This document shows, one piece after another, positions 43,590 to 54,500 of a stretch of 64,000 bases of DNA. Every line of letters starts with the position of its first letter. Positions within the stretch are counted from its first letter, which is position 1. A program made the translations under genes and the position numbers. The stretch comes from Cinclus cinclus (lineage: Eukaryota; Chordata; Aves; Passeriformes; Cinclidae): positions 2,077,694 through 2,141,693 of the forward strand of contig NC_085050.1 of NCBI RefSeq assembly GCF_963662255.1. Reading direction: 5' to 3'. Below the pieces are notes generated by a model, which was not told the DNA's origin, ran no database searches, and saw nothing but the letters and a program-made list of their open reading frames with translations.

Positions 43590-46500
43590 CCTTGCCGCGC
43601 CGTGTTTCTCAGCGAACCGCCTGCGGGAGAGAGCGCCCTCAGACACCGCGGGGCCGGGACCACCCGAGGGGCCTCCCGCGAACCCACCCCGGGATCGATC
43701 GCCTGTCCGGGCAGGAAGGAGCCCCGAGGGACCGGGACCCGCAGACACTGCAAGACCCCAGGGCCGGGCACCCTCTGGCTGGACGCTGGCTCTGGCGAGA
43801 CCCGTTTAATTCCAAGCTCAGGTGATGGCAGCAGGAGCTGCTCTGGGAGAGGCACGGGGGAGATACGGTCCCTGCTGGGGACATTCCCGATGCCGGGGCT
43901 GCCCAGAGCAGCTCATGGTCCCCCAGGACCACCCACAGGAGTCCCCATGCCCAAGCAGATCCCAGCCAGGTTTCCCAGTCAGGATGGATCCCTCAGCACC
44001 ACCCCAATGCCCAACAAGCCCAGGCACACTCAACTTCCCCTCAGACACATCCTCAATTTTCTCTATCTTCCTAAACCAAGACACACACACCAAAACTGGT
44101 CTCTTGTCCCAGGACTTGCCTCAGGAAAACCCGGTATAGAGATCAAACTCCCCCTGTACCCTCACACCAAGGAGGATTAACAGCGCTGTCCCTGGTGCAA
44201 ACAGGAATGTCCTGCCCACACCAAGGGTGCCATGGTGGGGGACTCTCACCTCCTGGCATAGTCGTACAAGGCTCGTTTCCTCTCCTGCAAGGACAGGTGA
44301 CGCTCCACAGGGGACTTTGCAAACTGCTTTGTAGCCGGCTAGAAGAGAAAGCACAGGAGCCATCAGGAGACAAATGAAGTAGGGTGGCTCTGGAAGGACC
44401 TGGCATGCCAGGCTGGTGCTCCATGCTCCTGGTTAGTCCTGAACACGAGCCACCAGAACAGGCAGACATGACCCCAAAGTACCTTGGAAGAAGGCGCAGC
44501 CACAGAGCCCTGGATGCCAGAAGCAGCTGCAGCCTGGGAGGTAGACGGGGCAGGCAGGTCTCCAGCCTCTTTACTCTCAGGGAAGAAGGGAACTCTCCCC
44601 TCCAGCAAGTTGGCAATGGTGGTGTCCACACAGTTGGTTTGGACTGCAGGGATGAAAGGACCTGTTAGAGATCAGGACACTCCATCCTGGCTGCCACTGT
44701 GTTCCAGTGCAGTGGCAGTGGGGACAAGGTTTCTTCTTTAAGACCACAGAAGGTGCTCCCACGTCCCTGCTGCCACCCCAGTCCCTGCTCACCCAGGTCT
44801 GTCCTGATGACTTCCAAGGGCACGTGAGGCAGCACCTCCTTGACCTGCTGTGCCATGGCCACGACCCACATGTCCTCGGGAGCACCCCCAGGCAGGCTGG
44901 GGGGCACCCTGGGCTGGGCTGCCGGGTGCTGGCTCAAGGCTGCAGGAGAAAGGACAGTGGTAAGGCACAGGGTGAGGGACTGAAAGTGGGCGGTCTGTCA
45001 CTGAGAACAGACAGAGGTCCCCCCCAAAAGCAGATCCTAGGCTGAGGTTCTGTAGCCAGGACTCCTCCTTCAGGACTCCCACCTGGGGCAAAGGGCAGCC
45101 GTGCCGTGTGCCTCAGCCTCTTCATGTGCTCGGTCCTGTCGGCAGCGGTGATCCGTGTGGATACCACACCCAGCTCCATGGCCAAGAGCTGTGGAACGCA
45201 GAGGAGTCACACATAAAACACACAACACACACATCCCAGGCAGCCCCTCTGCGCTGGGTAGCATGTCGGGGTACACGGGGCCATGGTGAGGGCAAGAGGA
45301 CTGGGAACTATTTTTCCAGGGCCTCTGGGATGCATTTCAGTGTTGCAGAGAGCACAAGGACCGGGAATATCATCCTGCCAAAACAGGCTGACAAGGAGAT
45401 ATGAAATCTTTGGAGCTGTGAAGTACCCAGCACATACAGGCAGGGTGGAGAAACAACTGCTTTGTTCTATTTGTGGCATTATAAAAAGGGGGTGAAAGGT
45501 TTGAACTCAATGGGAAGAGCCCTGACAACTGCAGAAAGGCTCAATATGGGGTGGCAAATAGGCCATGACATAACTGAGCTCTTGCAAGCGGCAGTGAGTA
45601 TGTACCAGAGCTCCCATCACACAAAAGACATCCAGAAATGCCTTCTGCAACTCTGCCTGCACCCTGCTCTCCTCTGTGCCCACCCCAATGCGCAGCAGTC
45701 GTACACATCCCTCTCCCACACCACCTTCCTACCTCCTGAACTCGGAGCGCAAAGTCCTCAACCCGCTCGTCCGCTCGTCTGGGGACAGACGGCATCCACC
45801 TGAGTGGGGACAACAGCACATGGAGCCAGCCCTGCAGGGAGCAGCCCTTGGGGACACCCTGCCAGGGGCAGCCATGCCATCCACGCCTCCACGCTCCCTG
45901 CTCAACCCACGCCTCTCCCAACAGGAGCATCAAACCCCAACAACCCCTCCCAAATCCAGGACATGGCAGAAGACAGAACTGGCTCACTGGAGCTCTGTTA
46001 GCCCTCAAATGTAACACGAGGGATCTGCAGTTCCCAGAAAAGCCTTAATGAGGATGTGTGGCCATTTACTTGGAAGTAGAAAACAGGTCACCCGAAATTC
46101 ACAGAACCAGGGAAAGGCTTTCCTTTGCTGAAATACACCAAGCCCTACATTTGATTCCCAGTCCCTTTCATTGCCCTCATTACAGCAGAGCTACTCAGCC
46201 AGCCTGGGCTCACCCAAGCCCTGGGCAGGGGTCTGGACCACCCCTGCACCATCCCCCTGGACCAAGTGCAGCCCTGCAGAGAATCACTACAGATCAGCTT
46301 CAAAAATACACCTGGAAACCTGAACTAAACACCTGGAGAGACAGACTCCTCTCCTTCCCCAGCAAGAACCATGAGCCCTTTCCACATCAGAAGCTGGTCC
46401 AGGAGTTGGACATGGCCAGGCCCAGACGGTGCTGAGCCCAGCCCTGCTGAGGCACCCAGGGAGGGAGCTCTCACTGCCACAGTGACACCACGGCCCTGCC

Positions 46501-49500
46501 CACCCTCAACCCTGCCCCAAACAGAAGAGAGAGACGTAGTACCTTACTTGATAAACTGTGAAGGGAACAAAGAAGGTCCAGAGCAGCTCCGTGATCCAGG
46601 AGGAGTCAGCCACGCTCTGGGGAAGAGGGCACAGTGAGATCCCACCCACGGAACAGGAGCTGGTCCAGGTTCCACTGGGGAGGGAGGTAGGCAGAGCACA
46701 CCTGGGCTGTAGCTGGAGGATTGGGAAAGTGGGAATAGCAAACCCAGTGCAAGCAGAGCAAGCCTCAGGGCAGCTTCACCCTCATTAGTCATCACCAGTT
46801 TTCACCTTTCCCAGTGGAAACTTTCCTCCCACCAAGACAGCAGCAAGACTTTCCCTCAGTATCCCCACATTCCCTACTAGTATGTGCCTTCAGAAAGCTA
46901 CAAAAATGCCTGAAAACCTACAAAAACCTACAAACCATGAATAATCCTCCCTCATTCTGGTGGCAACAGCCTCTCTGTGATGTCCCAACTCCTGTAAGCC
47001 CTCCCAGGGAACAGGACAAGAGGAAACAGCCTCAAGTTGTGCAAGGGGATGGATATTGGGAAAATTCCTCCTTGAAAGGGCTGCCCAGCTCTGGCACAGC
47101 TGCCCAGGGCAGGGGGAAGTCCCCATTTCTGAGGGGATTTAACAGCTGTGTGGATGTGGCACTTGGGGACATGGTCAGTGGTGGCCTTGTCAGTGCTTGG
47201 GGAATGGTTGGGCCCCACAGGCTCAGAGGGATCTCCCAACCCAAATGACTCTGTGATTCTCAGACAGGCTCGTGCCTGGTTTATCCCACAGCCTGGGAAG
47301 AGGAGCTGTACATGAGAAAAGCCCCAAAAGCCCAGCCACGAGGGGAATAGAGAAGGCTCATCTGGATAAACAGAAGCTCAGAACCCTAAATCCAAACACC
47401 TGGAGTGATGCCCACAGCCAGATTTCAGTTACACTGCCTGTGCCACAGGACAACACCCTCCTGCAATATTCCAAACAACTGGAGCTGGAGAAAATTCTTT
47501 CTTAACCCCAAATTTGGTGTTTGGCCCAACCCCGTGCCTAATATACATTACACAATTACAAAAGAAAATTTGCTATAAAACACCGATTGAACCATTCAAA
47601 ACATCACATCTCCAGTCCTTTCAGTTTCTGATGGTTTAAAATCACTCCAGAAATCCACCAGGATTACTCAGCCAATGTGCAGGAAGCACAAAATTGCTGA
47701 TCAGACTCTGGAGGTAAAATTTGAGGCAAGAAGTGACTGTAACCAGCACCTCCACACAGATCTTCTGTTCTCCCTGACATGCACAAGGGTGGGGATGCAC
47801 AGACAGACACACAACTTGTCACATCTCAGAATTTCTCAAAGGAACTAAACCCATAAAAGCATAGGATATTCCTTATACACTTTCCAGAACAGAAAAATCT
47901 CTCCCACTTCTCTGGAGGAGTCATTCAAGACATAACTTATCCTCACTGCTAGAAAACTGTATCTTCACCCATGCTTGTGGCCTGCCTCAACTCTATCTCT
48001 GCATCCCTGGCCTAGCAGGGGTTAACAAAGCTCTGCCAAATATTCCTGCAGTTCCCATCCCTCCACACACCCAGACGACTCCTCACCCTGCCAGGGGTTC
48101 CTTTGCTGTGTCCCACAGAAGCATCAGATCCACGAGTGACAGCCATGACTGGCAGCTCTCTGTGGTCACCAGATCATAAATAACAAATATAAAAAATAAG
48201 AAGTTCAACAAAGCCTTGCTGAGAGCAGTTTCCCTGCAATGCCTTTGGCATTGGAGCCATTGCCCTCACTGCTCCTGCACCATGTCCTGTGTCTGTGCCT
48301 GGGGCACCAGGTCAGAAAACTCCAGAGCCCTGTGTGATCTTTGGCACGAGGACTGACTGCAGCTGCTCTTCCATAGCAGGGAACTCACTGCACTGGCCAT
48401 GGAAGCCAGAAACACAGTGACAGCCAGCTGGGCCACCACACATCTGTCAGACTGGCCAAAGTAAGCAGGGGAGTCCTGACTGACCAAGTTCCTGAGAAAG
48501 GCACTGGGAACAGTGCTCTAGCCCTGAGCAGCTTTTCCCAGTGTGCCAGGACACGAGGCCAGGACACACCACAGGTTCCAAAGCAAGAGCAGAAGGAAAA
48601 GCTGTACCCACCCCACACCTTGTCCCTGTGCCCACCACTCACCACAGCCACCAATGGCCTCCGGACCTGCAGGGCAACAGGCTGGACCTCATTCAGGATG
48701 GAGAAGGGCCAGGAGCTGGAAGGGAGGAGTTCTGCAGTGAACGATCCCGGAATCACCTCAAACCATTCTGTCACAATACACCAGAGCTATGCCCAGCCAC
48801 CTGCCACAGGAATTCCCATTCCTCTGCTGTAGGAATTCTCATTCCCTCACCTGAAACGGAGCAGCCCAGCCCTGCCATTGGTGGCTGCCTCCTCTGGGAA
48901 CAGTAGCAGTGGGGGGTTCCCTTGCTGGGCTGAGTATTCCTTCAGGGAATCCACCAGCTCCGCACGGCTGCTGGTCACTCCCAGCTCCATGAATCCCCGG
49001 GACCAGCAGATGAACCCTGGGGCACCACTCAGGGCAGGCTGCAGGGAGAACAGGAGTGAGGAAGAAACACTACCCTGCCCACCCTTCCAGGCTCTCCTGC
49101 CCCTCCAGGCCCATCTTCCCAGGTGACAGAGGTGACAAAGTTCCTATTCATTAACAAAAATTCCTCTGGGACTGAGAGTGACCTGTGTTGACAGAACATC
49201 TTACTGCCAGGCCTTAGCCCCTGCTCCAGCCCAAATTCCACAGGAAATAGATTCCAAATCATCAGTTCAGATTGTGCCCTGTCTGTCAGTCACATGCACT
49301 CCCAGCTGCCCATGTCCCAGTGTTCTCTCCAGCAGTCTCTGACACACTTGGCAGGACACACACTGCTTCCAGGAGTCCCCCCTCTCCGGGTCAGGGGTAA
49401 ATCAATGGCTGTGCAGAACAAAGGAGCCACCTGGAGCCTGCTGACTCAGGAACTCCACACACAAAGAATTTTACAGGAGCAGGGACAGCACAGATCTAAC

Positions 49501-51149
49501 CAAGCACCACTAACGTGCAGCTCCCTCAGCACCCCCCCAGTGCTGTGGGAAACCCCACAACCAGCCCTGCCCCCTTATCCAGAAGGTCAAAAAAGGAAGC
49601 AGCTACTGGGATCTGTCCACCAAAACCAACCCCCACTGTAACAACTCCTGCTGCTCCTCACCCTGTTTCACTCTTTTATGCAGAGCCCAGGAGTGACACT
49701 GAGCCACAGAAAACACCTCAAGGTTAACACCCTGAGTTAGTAAATCAGATCTAGAGAGAGCCTAGAGGGAAGCTGGAGAGGGCATCTGCGTCAGAAACTG
49801 GAGCGACAGGACAAGGATTAATGGGTATGACTGAAAGAGGAGAAATTTAGGCTGGATATTAGGAAGAAATTTTTGGCTGTGACAATGACGATGCTGCCCA
49901 GAGAAGCTGTGGCTGCTCCTGGATCCCTGGAAGTGTCCAAGGCCAGGCTGGACAGGGCTTGGAGCCACTTGGGCTGGTAGGAGATGTCCTTGCCCATGGC
50001 ACGGGATGGCACTGAGTGGGCTTTAAACTGCTTTCCACTGTGACCACTGCAACACCAAATCGGGCAGAGCCGCCTGCCCGTGCCCCGCCCTCGAGGAGGA
50101 GCCCCAGCCGTGCCCTCACCGTGTTGCAGGAGGTGAGCAGGCTGACGACATTGTGGTCGAAGGGGGTGATGTGGTTGGCAATGAAGACCCTGGCACCGGC
50201 CCCGCGCAGCCGAGGGTCGCTCTGACGCACCAGCAACCCCAGCACGGAGCACATCACACGGACAATGAACCTGCCAGGGGAACAACGATCTTCCTCAAGT
50301 CCTGCCGCCCGAAGCACTGCTAGGTGACAGGACCCAGGAATTCTGGTAGCTGGACAAATGACACTGGGACCAAATGGAAATGACACGTCGGGTGCAGGAA
50401 TTGGTGTGGGGCTGGGACTGGGGGGCAGCAAGTGCCCACAGGACACCTGAGCAGCACGCCAGGCTTATCCACGTGCTCCAGACCAGTCCCTGAGCACTTC
50501 AGAGGTGGCTGCCAGCTCCGGGCTTGGCAGAGGAAGCACCTCCAAGGCTCCTGAAGACAAGGAGTTCCAAAGGCTCAGCTCCCCACAGATCCTTCCCTGA
50601 GCCAATCTCTCATGGCTCTGGACACCCAGGGGCCGGGGCGGCCCTGCCACCCCACACCCATCCCGGGCAGCAGCCGGAGCCCCCCGAGGTCACGCACCGG
50701 CGCACGACGCTGTCGGGCAGAGCGCAGCTGACCAGGAACACGTGGACACCGATGAAGACGCGCAAGACGAGCAGGCAGAGCCCCACAGGGGCGTAGAGCA
50801 GCAGGGCCAGGAGCAGGAACCCATCAGTCGGGAACCTGCAGGGGCAGAGAGCGGCCGGGGCCGCCTGAGCACAGCTGGGACGATCCCCAGGACCCGCCCT
50901 GAGGCCGCCGCTCCGCGTGGTCCCCCCAGCAAGTCTCCAAATCCATTTCGGGCATACCTCGGAACCTCCCCGGTCCCCCCACAGATCACCCCGACCTTCC
51001 CTACGGGGGTTCCGTGAGACACCCCCGCCCAGCGTTCCCGCAGTTCTCGCGCGGCTCCCCCGGGAGTCCCCACGGCGCGGGCCCCGGGCGGGCGCTCACC
51101 GGTGCGAGTCGAAGAGCCGCTCGGGGCCCGGGGCCGCGGGCGGCTCCAT
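43572..51149 (-). CDS. AUP1: AUP1, lipid droplet and ERAD factor
   Basis: Twelve exons on the minus strand: 51149-51100, 50835-50698, 50270-50120, 49038-48851, 48715-48643, 46616-46543, 45799-45733, 45188-45083, 44939-44793, 44643-44483, 44338-44250 and 43620-43572. They join to 430 codons plus TGA. AUP1 is a monotopic ER/lipid-droplet protein that recruits UBE2G2 for ER-associated degradation. It starts MEPPAAPGPERLFDSHR. The membrane hairpin is GFLLLALLLYAPVGLCLLVL. The acyltransferase-like domain keeps H96-x4-D101 (NHITPFDH) and LLLFPEEAATNGR. The CUE domain includes VKEVLPHVPLEVI and CVDTTIANLLEG. The UBE2G2-binding C-terminus reads SLQERKRALYDYARRRF. The donor at 46543 (AG/GTACTA) was chosen over GTAAGG five bases upstream because it alone restores the YQVRW junction. 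Order and orientation with HTRA2 and LOXL3 match human 2p13. Confidence 0.96.
47030..47265 (+). mobile_element. CR1 LINE 3'-end fragment
   Basis: Reads from GGATATTGGGAAAATTCC through GGCACTTGGGGACATGGTC to CCCAACCCAAATGACTCTG and GTGATTCT, the typical CR1 3' end. It lies in AUP1 intron 5 (46617-48642). Confidence 0.9.
47266..48600. other. Rest of AUP1 intron 5, AT-richer
   Basis: Unusually AT-rich for this window, notably 47500-48250. No exon or classified repeat was recognised. Confidence 0.5.
49820..50025 (+). mobile_element. CR1 LINE 3'-end fragment
   Basis: Contains GGCTGGATATTAGGAAGAAA, AGAGAAGCTGTGGCTGCTCC, AGGCTGGACAGGGCTTGGAG and ATGGCACTGAGTGGGCTTTA, in AUP1 intron 3. Confidence 0.9.
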
Positions 51150-51596
51150 CCCAGCCGTGCCGGCGCCTCACAGCCACCCCGCACCCGCCGCCATCTTGCC
51201 CGCGGCCGCGCGCCCGGCCCGCGCGGGGCACGCTGGGAGCGCGCCGCCTTCCGGGCCCGCACCGCGCCGCCGCAGCACTCTCGCCTCGGCCGCGGCCCTC
51301 GGCGGCTCCGGCGGACTCGGTGAGCGGCTCTGGCAATGGGACTGTTCTGCTCCGCTGCGGCGCCTGTTATCGGCACATCTCGCTGATAGCGGGACGGTAG
51401 CTCCCGACGGAACTACAACTCCCAGCGTACCCGCGGCAGAACCCTGCTTCTGGCAGGCCCCGCCCTGGGAACTACAGCTCCCGGCGTGCTTCGCAGTGTA
51501 GGAGAGCTGTGGACAGACTCCGCCTCAGGCCTACAACCCCCGTAGTGACTCGCGGCACGGCCCCGCCCCGGCGGGGCGCGGTTTCCGCTCGGCGGC
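51150..51596. promoter_or_regulatory. Bidirectional AUP1/HTRA2 promoter with ZNF143-type and YY1 sites
   Basis: A 447 bp CpG-rich gap separates the two divergent start codons. ZNF143/SBS-type sites ACTACAACTCCCAGCGTACC (51412-51431), ACTACAGCTCCCGGCGTGCT (51471-51490) and a weaker CCTACAACCCCCGTAGTG (51530-51547) are spaced about 60 bp apart in the same orientation. GCCGCCATCTTG at 51187-51198 is a perfect YY1 site 38 bases upstream of the AUP1 ATG, and TTCCGG near 51249 is an ETS core. There is no TATA box. This is the usual architecture of housekeeping bidirectional promoters. Confidence 0.75.
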
Positions 51597-54500
51597 ATGG
51601 CGGCAGCGGCACGGAGAGCGCGGATCCGGTGGATCCCGGTGCCACCGGCTGTACAGGGCTGGTGCCGAGCACTGACCGGGACCGCTGAGCCACCGCCGCC
51701 CCCTCCCCCTCCTCCTCCTTCTCATACTCCGCCGCCCTCCGCCAGGGGCCGGTCTCTGGCGGCGGCGGTGGGCGCCGGGGCGGCGGCACTGGTGCTGCTG
51801 TGGGCCCGGGAGCGCCGCCGACCCCCGCTGAGCGCCGCCGTGCCCGTCCCACCGCCCGCCCCGCCGCCTACATCCCCCCGCGCCGCCTTCAACTTCATCG
51901 CCGACGTTGTGGAGAAAACGGCGCCCGCGCTGGTCTACGTGGAGATCGTGGGCAGGTACCGGCACCGGGAGGTCTCCGGGAAGGATTTCCGTCCTTTCTG
52001 CGCAGTGTGGTCCCGGCCCCTCCGGAGGGCTCCTGCGAGTAGCGTGGGAGGGACCGACACGCGGCTGCCGCACGTCCCTGCCGCTTCCACATCCTCCGGG
52101 GCCGTCTGGTGAAGGTGCCTTCCAGGCTGCCTCCTTACTCTGCCTGGGAGCAGCATTTGGCAGTTCCCTTTGTGCTGTCTGATTAATGTTCTCACCATCC
52201 AATGCCTCCGGCCTCTCGGAGTGCCTCTATGCAGCAGCTCTGCCCTCCAGCTGGGTGACTGCTGCTTCAAGCTTGGTGTCATCTGTGTGCAGTTTCACCT
52301 TCTCTGCTTCACAATGTAAGGAGGCGTCAGCTGGTGCTGTTCCTTCTCTGGGTTTCTGACCTGCACTGGCAATAATTCACCACCAGCTGGGCTTTGGCCT
52401 TGCTGGTCGGTGCAGTTTTCCATTCGCTTCACCTGCCTACCAGGAGAACTAGGGCCTAGAGTTGTGAGTCTGCTCCTGCTATCAGGAAACATTGCTGTGG
52501 CCTCTAAGATGTTTGTTACTTGCTACAAGGCTGGGCTCTGTGTGTTCTGGCCTTGTCCCTGCACAGGTCATAGCCCTTCCGGCTCCTGCATGCTTCTGTT
52601 CCTGGTAGGATTACACCTTTGTAATGTGTACGTACAGCTGTGCACGACCTCTGGATTCCTGCTGCATTCGTGAGGATTCCTCTGTTTGTGCAGACTTGGG
52701 ACAGGGAAGGATTCCCCCATCGTGCCACTACCCATGCACCGTCACTGCTCCCTGCTGTCTCCCAGCCCTGTCCCTGCCACTCCTCCTGACCCGTACCCTC
52801 CTTGCAGGCATCCCTTCCTGGGCCGGGAGGTGCCCATCTCCAATGGTTCAGGCTTCCTGGTGTCCCCGGATGGGCTGATTGTCACCAACGCGCACGTGGT
52901 GGCGAACCGGCGGCGCGTGCGGGTGAAGCTGGCAAGCGGCGAGATGTACGACGCCGTGGTGCAGGACGTGGACCAGGTGGCAGACATTGCTACCATCAAG
53001 ATCAAGCCCAAGGTGCGTGCGTGTCACAGCCGTGGGGACACCGGGAGGCGGGGACGTTCCGTGTCGTGTTTTGTCTTGCTGACCGTCTTGCTCTCCACAG
53101 CATCCGCTGCCCACGCTGCCGCTGGGCCGCTCGGCCGAGGTGAGGCAGGGTGAGTTTGTGGTGGCCATGGGCAGCCCCTTTGCCCTGCAGAATACCATCA
53201 CCTCGGGCATCGTCAGCTCAGCGCAGCGCGGCAGCCGTGAGCTGGGCCTGGCTGCCACCGACATGGAGTACATCCAGACCGATGCTGCCATTGATGTAAG
53301 GGACATGGGGATATGGGAGGGAGGAGGGGCTCACGTGGAGCATGGGAGTTCTGGCCGGTCACCCTGGGATCGGCCTCAGGATTGGAGTCTTGTGGTGTGC
53401 TCACGCTCTCTCTCCTCTGCTGCAGTTTGGGAACTCTGGGGGCCCCCTCGTCAACCTGGTGAGTCCTGCCGCTTGTCCCCTTGCTGGCCAGGGCAGGGAT
53501 GTGCTGTGTGCTCTGTGTCCCTGTGTGGGAGTGCTTGTGGGTGCTGGGAGGCTTCCTGAAGGGAGGAGGGAGAGGAGGGCTAAGCGTGGCGTGAGAATCC
53601 CTGTGCAGTATCTGAGGCAGTTGGAGCTGATGGAGCTCCAGTGGAGACGAGGTCTGGCTGGTGCTGGCAGGGCAGACCCAGGGAGTGCATGGACTCATCC
53701 CCTGGCACCTGCCCAGCTTCAGCAATGCCGGGACAGCAGCCTGGGAAGGGATGGGCAGCCAGGTGGGGCCCCAGGCTGGTGCAGTAGTTCCCCGGCTCTC
53801 GACAGTGATCCCAGTGCCCTTTCCCTGCAGGATGGTGAGGTGATTGGTGTGAACACCATGAAGGTGACATCGGGCATCTCCTTTGCCATCCCCTCTGACC
53901 GGCTGCGGAAGTTCCTGCAGAAGGAGGAGCAGCGCAAGAGTGAGTGGGGACCTCCCTGCTTGGGTGTCGGGAGGGGAGGATGAGAGAGGGAAACTTTGGC
54001 ACAGCTAGGCTCTGGGCCCTTCTTCCCAAGAAAGGCAAGGAGAGTGGGAGAAGTCTTTGGGGCCTCATCTGGTGTCACAGGAAAGCTGTGCTGCTGCTGC
54101 TGCCTTGCCCTGTGTTCTCCTGTGACACTGGGGAGGGACATTCTCTGTCAAAAATCTGACAGACAAGGAAAGCCAAGTCACGGTGCAGAATGCAACACCT
54201 GGAATGCTCCTGCTGGTGCTGGGAACTGGACTGAGCTGTTGTAGGGATTTGGAATGGCTCTGGATGCTGCCTGCCCTGAGGACTCAGCCCAGCACTGTTC
54301 TGAGCATGTCTCTGTTTTCTAGCCATGACATTCCATGTCCTTTCCTTCCACAGGCTCTTGGTTTGGCAATGCAGAGACAAAGCGCCGGTACATTGGGGTG
54401 ATGATGCTGACCCTCACTCCCAGGTACCTGTCCTGAGGTCAGGGGTCAACAGACCAGTCCTGTTGGGGCAGGGATATGATGGGATCTTCACAACTAACAG

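Noticed and set aside
46543..46548. AUP1 donor GTAAGG at 46547
   Set aside because: It is stronger by consensus but breaks the frame into the next exon. The donor five bases downstream restores YQVRW.
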